Shown here: in pieces, positions 27,001 to 39,000 of the stretch
Numbering within the stretch: the first letter of the stretch is position 1
How the letters are laid out: each line of letters begins with the position of its first letter
Assembly (NCBI GenBank): GCA_964035545.1
Contig: OZ037769.1
Coordinates: forward strand, 16,243,133 to 16,307,132
Source: Bugula neritina
Lineage: Eukaryota; Bryozoa; Gymnolaemata; Cheilostomatida; Bugulidae
Direction of reading: 5' to 3'
Length of the DNA: 64,000 nt
Translations under genes and position numbers: made by a program
Notes under the pieces: model-generated
What the model saw: the letters and a program-made list of their open reading frames with translations, nothing else
Databases searched by the model: none
What the model was told of the DNA's origin: nothing

Positions 27001-30000
27001 GAATTTACAAAATAAAATCTTTTAACAACCTCCTATCCCAATACATTAGGCCAAGAACTACGGCAAATTGAAATTAATGATGGGTGTCTTTAGATTGCCT
27101 AACTTTTTTGGAGCTACTTACATTTTTCTTTCCTATATTGAAGAAAAAACAGCCATTTAGTTTAGACTTAGCAAAGGCTATGCAACTGTAAGATATGTAG
27201 TATTAGTCAAGTAGCTAACCTGTTACACAGGAAACTTAATAAATAAAATGTTCTGCCTCAGCAAAAGAAGTTTAAGATTTTTACAACCGTGGCTCATTAA
27301 ATGCTTGAATATTTTTATGTATAAACACCTAAAGTAAGTTTGTGATTTGAAATTAATGGCAAAAGGTTAGACTCAACTTATTTACTATTGCCTTTCTCGG
27401 CCTGGGCCCAACCAGGCTAAGCAACTTAATTGACTACTACAAGTTTATGGAGAACTCGAACAGCTGACGTGTAAAACCATGTAAAAGTCAGCCGATCAGC
27501 ATTGTGTACCAGGTCAACACCCCACTATTATAGTTTATATAAAATTCTGCAAGTTCAGTTGCAAAATGCATGCTTCTAGAAAGCAGTTGTGCAACTTTTT
27601 TCAAGTGCATTACTTTATTTCATATCTTAAATTTATGATCTTTGATGTATTTTTCAAAACAATTAAATTGAGTGTGTATAAAATGCAATTAAAAATTGTA
27701 TGTCTACAAAAATGACCTGGTACACTTTTGCAGCTGAAGGCCAGTTGTTACATAACTCTTAGCTTTATTTGTTCTCTATTATACTAGTATGAACTCTTGT
27801 TCTCCAATATGCCAGCTGGTAATGAGCCACCAGATTTTGGTACAGAACTCTGATTAGCCGGGTTTTTGAATGGTTTTCTAATACATACATCTGATTGCCT
27901 GAATAGTGCACACTCCATCTACATTTACATGGTGCAAGCTACAGGGTAGTATTATACCAACTTTCTGTTTACTAATCTTTTGTTCACAATAGTAAATAGG
28001 CTATTCAGCAAAGATTTTATGGCATGTAAGCCATGGGAACTATCAACCCTCTCTGCTGCATATATTTTAGCTTGTAATAGCAAGTCTACATCATAGTGTT
28101 ACTACCAATATTCTCATATAAACTTATTCAATTTTCTTCAGATAATAAAATCCCTCCTTCACTCATAGAAAATAACAAGCAATCATTCAATGATTTAGCT
28201 TTGGTAAACTATCATGTACAGTTTTTAAATGCATTTCTTTTAGACTACCCTATTCTTCAGCTTACCAATACCATAGCTTAAAAAATGTGTATTGCAGCTT
28301 ATGCTAAGCCTGAGTTGGCCGTTTCTGAACCTAAAATACTGTTTGTCTCTTATATTTGGACAATAGGTTGAACTAGTCATATTATATTTACTTGCAGGAT
28401 TTAAAATGCAAGTTTAGCAACAACATAGGTTTTTCTTTCAATGAATTATAAACACATAAATTATTGGTGTAGAGAAATTGCAATTTATGCTGCTTATGAT
28501 AACATAATGTTTTTACACGATCTAATCTCATAGCTTTAAAATATCGTAAGAAATTTTTCTATGAAAGTACTGGATTTCAACAGTTATAGAGAAAGTACTA
28601 GACTTCATCAGTTATAGAGGGTGGCTGCAGATTGCAGAGATCCCAGCAGACAATAGGACTTTCAAGAAATGCTAGCTGAAGGCTTTACCCAATACTTTAC
28701 CATTCAAACAGAATGTAATGGGTGTCAACATGCATTACATAATGTTGTGACTATGCATAGTAATCTGGCTGTATGAGACAAGGCTTTGTTCATGAATTTA
28801 AGCAAATACTTCTGACAAACAACTATTGCTTTACTTAGTAGCTGGTTTAAACCCATGCAGCTATAACAACAATAATTTTAATGAATGTTGTGTTTAAGCA
28901 ATGGGTATAAATCATTCTTACTTTAAACACTGAAGTATTATCGGGCAATGACTAGTAATGAGGTGGTCACTTTTGATAGACTTTAAGGACAAGTATAAAT
29001 GAAGCTAATTTACTCCTAAAAAAAATTGCAACCAAAAAAGTTTATTCTTTACTGAGTATAGGATTGTCGCATGTTAAATTATAACCTTAACTAAATAAGT
29101 CAAGACAGCAAGTGAACTACTTTAGGTGATAGATGAATACTCTATATAAAACATCTTTTCTAAATATGTAAACTGCTAAACCCTACAGATAAATAATAAA
29201 TACATGTGGTTTAACTACTAATGTTTATTGAAACAATTTCAAAGTTTAGTAGAAAGAACTATAATGGGACAGATGCATAAGCAATATTAGCAGCAGTGAT
29301 GGTTGATTAAACCTCTTTAGTAGTTCCCATGGCTTACACGCCATAAAATCCTTGCTAAATAGCCTATTTACTATTATGAACAAAAGATTGATAAACAGAA
29401 AGATGGTATAATACTACCCTGTAGCTTGCACCATGTAAAGGTAGACGGAGTGTACACTATTCAGGCAATCAGATGTATGTATTAGAAAACCATTCAAAAA
29501 CCCAGCTAATCAGAGTTCTGTACCAAAAGCTGGCATATTGGAGAACAAGAGTTCATACTAGTATAATAGAGAACAAATAAAGCTAAGAGTTATGTAACAA
29601 CTGGCCTTCAGCTGCAAAAGTGTACCAGGTCATTTTTTTAGACATACAATTTTTAATTGCATTTTATACACACTTACTTTAGATGTTTTGAAAATACATC
29701 AGAGTGTCATAAATTTAAGATATGAAATAAAGTAATGCACTTAAAAAAGTTGCACAACTGCTTTCTAGAAGAATGCATTTTGCAACTGAACTTGCAGAAT
29801 TTTATATAAGCTATATTAGTGGGGTGTTGACCTGGTACACTTTGCTGATCGGCTGACTTTTACATGGTCTAAGTAATTTTAGAGGTAATGGCTTTCATTA
29901 TAGAGCTAATAACAGGCTCCAACCTTATAGAGATACACAAAGGGCTACATAAGGACAACAACAACTACAATAAGTATAACATAGGACATGAAGTTTGAAG

Positions 30001-33000
30001 CAATTTTGCTGGCAATTCCCCAAAGAATTAATATTATACCTAACTAATGTAAACTTTAAACACATTTTTTCAACTTGCTGAAACTTCATACCAGCAAGAA
30101 ATCTTTTTAACGAAGATAAATTGCATTTTGTAAAACTGTTTGATGTTGCTGTGCAGCTCTGGCTGAATTATAATGAAACATAGAGCAAGCCATTTATTTT
30201 GCAAAACTAATCATAAAGTACAGAATAAATCATGAAAAGTTGTATAATTTTGTATTTTATATAAACAAATTTTTTTTTTAGTTAAATTAACATTTCAGTT
30301 GTGGAAAGAACAACTGTTATATTGTTTCTAATAGTTTCACTTGAAGCTTTCCTGCAGTGTAGCAGTGTTTGTTCTATCTATTCAGTCAGTTACCTAATTA
30401 TTTATTAGTTTGTAGGCTGTTCTATTTACTCTAGGCCCTAGGCTTTAAGAATGAAGAACTAGCACTATCTAGCACCATCTAGCAATTGTAACCTATTGAT
30501 AGTCCAGGGTGCTTTACTTGCCATACTCTGGCTTGCAGATCGAAGGATTCAAATTGCTTTTTATGACTAGATACCTGTTACATTTTGCTCTTACAAGATA
30601 AATCAATTTTAAAATATTCTCAAAGTAAAAACATGTTTAATGGTAGCACCATACATTGTTGTTCAGTTTGTATCTCTACCTCAATATTTTGCATTATTTT
30701 GTTCTATCAATTTGTGAAAAGAGCTACTGAAAGAGCTGTTGATGAAACTTAAAACAAATTGAAACATTTACCCAATACTCAACTTACTGGATTGCTCTCT
30801 ATCATGGTAGGCTATCAACAAAGCAAGCCAAAATTGCTTATTCTGAAGTTTAGCTTTTGTGAAAATTGGCAAGCTTTAGTTAATAACCTGTAATTATATA
30901 GCCAAGTTGTTTAATTAAGATTTAAAGTAGCATTGTGTTACACACAATAGTTTCGGAAAATAATTGAAAGAAAAATTTAATAATATATTACTATAAAGTA
31001 CCGCAGGAAAGTCTTGCTGATGTTCATAAAGCATGCATTAAACATTCTGTATTTCAATGGAAGATGACTTACACATTGTAGAAGGAAAGTTGTCTACTTG
31101 TCTTAGTTTACAAGGCTATGTCGTAATGCTAGTAGTAGACTGATACCCAAACAAAAAAAAAAGGAAAAAATCTGGTGCTTGTCATAAATATTATGTTAGA
31201 TTTGTCTCTCTAGCATTAGGACAAAAAGAGAGATGAACCAGTTGCATATATAGTGCGATTGTGCATAAACTGGTCAATATATTTATGCCAGGTAAGGCCA
31301 GTAAGAAAATGTAGTTTACCAGTACAAGATTAAATAAAAAGTACGTAAAAGCAGTAACAGAGACGAGTTCTGAAACGTCTGCTCATGCAAACAAAATGCC
31401 CAATTGCTAAGAGTTGGGAGCAGTTTTGAAGAAGCTTGTATATTATACCACTAATTGTTAACATTAAATCTATAAAAGTTACTGCTAAAGATTGAAAAAA
31501 AAATCAAGGCACATTCAGAAGCTTGCTAATATATTTCTTTTGAAGCTATTGCAATTAAAGAGTAATTTGTAGTGTAACTGCTGCATTTCTAGCCAACAAA
31601 AAGTTTCAATAGCTTATAAAAGGCTAGACAACATGGTTTTCAAATTTTGTTTTAGTACACATAGCTTCAGGTTTTTTAAGAAGCACTATTTTATATATTA
31701 GCAACTGTGAAAGATATAGTTAGGGGTTGCTCTTATTTGTGCTCCGTAAAGCATTTAAAAAAAGAACTCAGATATGGGTTTGAGAAGAAAGAGCATATAA
31801 TTAGTAGCCTTACATTCAGCTTTAACTCAATATATTTTACTGAAGCGTTGAGTTAATCGCTATAGACTTTAGAGCATATGAAAGTGTACTAGCCGACTGT
31901 TTTGTGTGCACTATAGCAAAGAATCACAGTTCAAAGTACATTTTCAGATATAAATGATTGTGAAAAATATATTCTAATTGGTTTAATCTTATCATATATT
32001 ACAAGTCTCTTTGTTATGTAAATTCAAATAGAATACTATAATTATTTTGAAATAAATATTAAAAAATTATCAGCCTATTGTGCATTAGTACTTCAAATAA
32101 TATTAGCAATGACAAAAATATTAGTAGGACATTTTGTTCTCATATGATGCATCATGAAGATGAAGTGCAGAAAATGTGCTAATATTCTTAAGATTAGTTT
32201 AAAGCAATGATTGATTACAAACAGTGCTCTCAAATTGCTATCTATATAACTGTTCAAAGAATCACCGAGGTAGACTTTTAAGAAATCTGCAAAATACTGT
32301 ACCTATACGGTTGATTTAATGAAAGGAATAGCTAGTAAAACTTCAAAAATAAGCCTTTGAAGCAAATCGTTTAGCATCTGGTAAATAGAAGTGCATACTT
32401 GGCCTTTTTTTTTAGTATAATACCTATATAGTGGTGCTATCTATCCAATTGTTTTTTATTAAAAGACTTTAGAACATATAGCTAGTTTAGAAATTAGTTT
32501 TATCTTGCTTATTTGTCCGAATTATAGTAGGTATATGCATGGTAGCTAAATGAACTTAACACACATATTTTTTAATACAGGAAAATACTATAGATATTAG
32601 ATATTACAGTATAAACTGGCTGCAATCAAATTGAGTAATTTTTAAAATAAAATATACATTATACGTTTCATTCATTCTTTAAGTATACAATATAGGCTTA
32701 TAATAATTTGAGGCAACTTTTAATTAATTATTTATATCTGTATTTTGTCAACTAACTGCTATTCTATTTTTGCTATTACAATATTTTACTTCACTTGCTT
32801 ATTGAATGACGTGCAATTTCTTTTTCAAAGTACTTGTTTTTACAGTTTAAAACTATATACACTTGGTTCAATTTAATTAAACTTTTCCTGTTATATAAAA
32901 AAATATATATATACAACTTTCATTACCTAAACAAAATATAAGAATAAGCAAAACATCAACAAATGTAATGAGGATGATACAGGGTGCACTTCGAATTATT

Positions 33001-36000
33001 AGACATGAAAATCCTTATTCGATTTTAAAAAGGAAATACATAACATAGGAAATTGAAGTGTAATTTTTTTTATTTTGAATGCATGGCTATATCAGTTCCT
33101 TACAGAGAGTAATGGCATAGTGTGAATAGAAGTTGAAAAATAATTTTTTTTTAACTGAAATTGTTGGATAATTAATTATAGCAGACAAAGTAGAACAAAA
33201 CCAATTGAGTTTCTATACTTTGCATAGTACAAATGTAATATAGCTTTTATTACTCAAAAAGTAAAAATGAGAAGACAATTTCAAAGTAAAAATAATATGA
33301 TATATTCTGATAACAGAGGGGGCTCTGTTTATAGGCCCCCTATGGTATCGAAATATACCAAATGCATATAAGCCCCCTATGAGCAGCCCCCTATGAAACC
33401 ACATTTAAGAATATATAAATTTGAAATTAATTTCCAATTTTTAGATTTTAGACTTTTCTAATACAAAAAAATCCAAGGATTTCAAAAATAATACTTTCGT
33501 AAGCATTTGATGATTCCTTCAGCTCTAAAATTGCATTTAAAGTTGGTAACTAAGGCTTTCAATTTTTTAAATGATGAAAAAATTGCGAAGTTATCAATTA
33601 AAGAAAGAAGACAATTTTAGTTATTTTCATAGCGTGAGATCTTGCAAATTTATTTTTATCAAATAAATTTAGCTTACACCCCTCTCTTCGTATTGTCAGA
33701 AGCATCATATTTAAAATTGAAGGCTAGTTTTAGTTTTTCATCGTGTTCCATCCAAAGTTAGCTTTTAAGTTACTGAGCTGTTTTGCCCTTTGGTGATAAA
33801 TGCTGAACTTAATCTTTATCTTTAGCGTTCAAGCTTGAAAACCACAACAATACAGGTAATTATACTCAAAACAATCATTTACGCTACTAACTTAGAATTG
33901 TTGCCAGGATTATTTGTAGTTATCAATTTAATAATACTTATACTATGACTATCACTAGGAGTAGGAGTATCAGTATGTCTTAGTCTATTCCATTGACTAT
34001 TCTATACTACTACTACTACTACTACTACTACTATTACTACTACTAGTAACTATTTGAATGATTCTCACTATGATTCACAGTTTGAGGTACGATTACTCAT
34101 AATGATAATCATAGTGAATATTATTCATGATCTACTGATAGTGATACTGGTACTTGGTAGTAAAACCAAATGTAGCTCATTAATGATTAATATTAATACT
34201 AATAGTAATACTAATAGTATAACTATAAGTATAAGTAATTAATAATTATAAATTCACTATTACTATTAGTATTACTGTATTAGTATTTGAGTCTGACTCT
34301 GAGTTTCGCCTTCGCTCTTAAAACTTGATGTTGATACTCATACTGATAGTATTATATTTATTGATTTATTCTATAGTTAATATTTCAATTTACATTAGAC
34401 TTACTCTTAGTCTTAGTAACTTTTAGCCTCTGTCTTAGATTTTTTCAACACAGTAACTAATTACTATTACTATTAGTATTAACATTAGATCTACTACTAC
34501 TAGTACTAGTCAAACTACTGGTTCCTTTTGTGATTTTTAAATTAGCTCAAAGTTTGATTTAAAATATAATGATAAAACCTTTATCACATTATGCAGGCTT
34601 ACAGTTAGTGTTACTGTTAAAACTTAATTGATAATCATATTTATATTGATAAAAGCATCACCTATAACCAAATTAAAATGATAAATGTGACTAAATGTAA
34701 ATGAGTATAATGATGAAATCTTAATGCAAGTTCGTGATGATTCTATAGTTGACTGACTTAGTTTTTCAGTAAGTTACTTTTAGTCTTATTTAGTGAGTAG
34801 TAACACTAACTGAATGCATAAATAGTCTAAACTTTTTAATTTTATTATAAGATGAGCAAAAATTTATTTATATTTTAAAGTAATTTATTGAATTCAAATT
34901 GATTTTATAGTAAAAGTCTTTAATAGATTCAGTTGCACTTAGCTAGCGTTTTTTACTCAATTAAATGCCTATCTAAAGACATTGCTTCAAAATTGCCAAT
35001 TGCATATATGCTAGATATTCAAGTGCATAATGTGTAATTTTACTGATAATACTATGTTAATATAGAATAATCCGATATTCTGTACATTTTAGAAAGTGGA
35101 CTTGTGAGGGCATTAGAGTGAAGACTTATACCTACACAACTCTACTACCTATCAATCTAATACTTCTAATGTAGACACTCTGAATTTTGGCTTGCAAGGT
35201 TATGGCTTCTGCTTATTTCATTCATAAAAAGGTTTGCAGTCTTTTAATGATGTGCTTGAAAATTATCAATAATTTTTTTGATTCAAATTGTTCTGTTGAA
35301 CTCAATAAATTTAAACGTTAATGAAATGCAGGATCACAATTAACTGCTGCCATAATAGTACCACAAGAGTGTTTAGCCAACTAAATTTTTATAATATAAC
35401 TGGGTATTATTTCTAATCAAGCTACCGTTTCCTTTTGTTACTTAAAAGAAGTCAAAATTGTACTTTCAGCTCTGGAATAGACAATAAGTGGGTAGATTGG
35501 CAGGATGGATGTCAAATAGCAGCATCTATAATTGCTAGAAAATCAGCTGATGATAGTGATGAAGCTTTTGCCACATACATGATGTTATGTGTCCATACTT
35601 CGTAAACTCATATTATGAAGACCAAGGAAGTAGAAAGATGATAAGTGCCTTCTTTGCAAAAGCCGTAGAAGCTACCTAATTTTCTTTTCTTGATAAAAGT
35701 TAATTCAAGCATAATGGTTGTATCCAGGCTGGATTTTTTACTGCATTTAATTGGTTTTTAAAATAATGTATTTAATGTTTTAAATGTGAATATTAATGCC
35801 TAATAAAACTCAAAAGTTCTAATAGCTGATTTTATGTTTATATTTTCAACATCTCAGCCAAATCAATTGCTAAAATTAGTTGCCGTTAGAGATTATAAAG
35901 ATATTTATGAATGAACCTCGCATGATCGCATAATAGTCAAATAATTTTCTCATAAGTGTTCTCCTCATTAAGCAATAATTATGAAACAGCACAGCTCAAT

Positions 36001-39000
36001 AGCTGCAGTTTGATATATTACACAATATATTAGAGGAGAGAAAGATATTCAATGTATAACAGGAAGCAGCTGCCATTTTGTTTTATATGACTTCCTGCTG
36101 ACTTGGATGTCTAATTTAAATATCTCAACACACAAACTTGCTGAAACATCCTCTTGTTTGCTGGAATTGTTAAACCTTTCAACCATTAAACAAAGTAAAA
36201 AGCAAATTGACAAATAAATTAGACAAAAAGTTTGGCGGCCATATTTGACCTAATTAACATGTTGAGGCAGCATGAAATTTAGTTTAACAGAAAGCCCAAA
36301 CTTTCACAATTATTTTGATACCAAATTTGTCACTATTTCTTTTATACAAAGACCCGTTGCTAAGGCTTGTAAATTGTAAACAAATAATTCTCAACTTATT
36401 CTAGAGTTGCCAACTTTAAACGCGATTTTCTCGAAACAGTAATTTAGAAATTCTAAAAACGTTAAAGTTTTTAAATACTGATATCTCGAGTTCTATTTGT
36501 GCTAGAGACGTCAAATAAAGTGCAAAATGTTTGAAAAAGTCTGCTCTATCACTCCATAATGATAATTAGGTTTTCAACATTTTATATACATCCCTTGTTT
36601 TGTGGTGCCAGGTCACATATATACCTGTATACTCTATATATATACCTGTATACTCTATATATATTGCCAGGAACATACAAGCCGCCCTTGTTGACATGGA
36701 GAATATGCTGGAACTGCTAAACGTGGACCAGGATGTCAAGGACTTAGCTAAGGCTCCCGAAATCAACCTACAACGTGGAGAAATTGAATTTAAAGATGTC
36801 TTCTTCCACTACCAGCCCAGGTAAGTGCATGTGAACCAATGTGGGTGCAGGTGAACCAAGGTGACTGCAGGTGAACCAAGGTGGGTGCAGGTGATCCGAG
36901 GTGAGTGCAGGTGAACCGAGGTGAATGCAGGTGAACCAACGTTAGCAAAAATCAAATATATGCTTTTTTTTCTAAATTGAAACTTGCTTATTTCTTCAAG
37001 TGTGTGCTGAACTTATGTTCACCCAAATCAGCAAATATTTCTTCATTTATTTGTCATTTTTGTTATGAAGGCATCACATTTTTGGATGGAATCATTTAGA
37101 TAAAATTAACTCTTTATATAATTTCCTATTATATTTGTAAGTTGGAGTAATGGTTTAGTGATGCATCCTCAGTATTACATGTCACCACCTGTCATGTCTT
37201 GTCTTGCAGTAAGCCAGTGCTGAATGGCATCAGCTTCAAGGTGCCCGCAGGTGAAACCTATGCCCTCGTAGGTACAAGTGGAGCTGGAAAGAGTTCCATT
37301 ATCAGACTATTATTTAGATTCTATGACATCCAGCAGGGAGAGATTCTAATAGATGGTCAGAACATTGCAATGGTACGTCTAGTGATTTATACCAGTCAAT
37401 GTGAATATGCTAATTTTACTGTAGAATAGAGTATTTTTCATTGTTTTAATTCTGGAGACTTAATTTCAATTTTGCTTACAAGTAGTTTCAATATCTTGAC
37501 TTCTGGCAATCTTAGATGTGGTGTGTATGCTTGCGTAATATGTTTATCTGGAATTTACTGTGTTGTCAGAAGCCTATTACATCATAAGGCCTTGATGAAA
37601 TTATTTCCCTCTTGTAACATGTATCAAACGTTATTAGTTTAAGGTAGCTCATATCTATGGTTTCCTAATTACTCCTAACTGTGCGTCTCTTGGTGATATG
37701 CAGTTGCTATGTAACCAATGAAAACAACTTTGTGTTGGTAGTTAACCAATGAAAACAGTGCTATGTTGCTGGGTAACCAATGAAAACAACTTTGTGTTGC
37801 TAGGTAACCCAAAACTCACTTAGAAAGCAAATAGGCATTGTACCTCAAGACACAGTGCTCTTCCACTCTGATATAAAGTACAACATAGCATACGGCAATA
37901 CGGCATCAACTGAGAAGCAAATAGTTGCTGCCGCCAATGCTGCTGACGTACACGACAAAATAGTCTCTTTCCCACAAGGTAACCCGGTATCTTTCACTTT
38001 CATATATGTATTCTCGATCGGGAAAGAGAATTCTTCTTCCCTTTTGTATGTATTTTGCTGACAGAAGTTTAATTAGCGTAGTTTTGATATCTTGGCCAAT
38101 TTGTATAAGATAGTGTTAGATTTGGTTATACATTCTGGCTGGTTTTCAGGATAGGATGTGATGGTGGGAGAGAGAGGTCTCGGTTAGTGGAGGGAGGAAG
38201 CTGATAGCTCTCATTACATGTACTTTACTCAAAATAGTTAAACATTTTATTATATATAAGTTGTTTCTCTTATCATATACTCGTAATCTGCCAAATACCC
38301 ACTAGGCGACCAATTTTCCTACTCATAGCCTGTGTTCTTGCATGTCTTGTTGTCGCATTGAAGTAACTTGGGTTTTTGATGCAACAAAACTCATTGTGAT
38401 TGACTCACAGGGTATGAGACGGTGGTTGGAGAGAGAGGTCTAAAGTTGAGTGGAGGAGAAAAGCAGAGAGTGGCTATTGCACGAACTCTACTTAAAAACC
38501 CTCAAATCATTTTATTGGATGAGGTTAGAGCAATCAGCCTATCACAAACTTCGTTACTTTATTAATTGAATATTCGGTTTTACATAGAAATCCTTGACCT
38601 TTTCATTACTCATCTGTAGGCCACGTCTGCACTAGATACTCACACAGAAAGAAATATCCTCAGATCTTTTGAGAAAATTTGTGCCAATAGAACGACTTTA
38701 GTTGTGGCTCACAGGCTATCCACTATAATACACGCCCACCAAATCTTAGTCTTAGATCAAGGAGTGGTGAAAGAGAGGGGCACGTATGTATTTTACAATT
38801 TACTCACGCTGTAAGAAGCTCCTATTAAGTATCTAAATCTTATTCCAAAAGTTATGGATGTTATACAACTAATAGTATAAGGTAGGTGCAGCAAATTGAG
38901 AAAAGCCTGTGTTCTAGGTTACAAGATATTATGTTCTCAATTCTATCTCAATTTCTCCACTACTGCACCTAAATGAATAAAAGACTGAAGCTATTCTTTA

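Larger units (their letters stand above)
18507..36617. mobile_element. 18.1-kb insertion splitting a minisatellite, with imperfect terminal inverted repeats
   Basis: The left end reads tgtgaccagtcgcgacaaaa then ccggggatgt; the reverse complement of the right end reads tgtgacctggcaccacaaaa then caagggatgt (about 24 of 30 positions match). Both ends abut the same minisatellite. Joining them after one TA rebuilds the common unit ctctctatatatacctg, which suggests a TA target duplication; TATA is possible. Inside are a satellite, two inverted-repeat structures and a degenerate coding relic, but no intact transposase. It is most likely a large non-autonomous or decayed DNA transposon enlarged by nested insertions. 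Confidence 0.7.
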
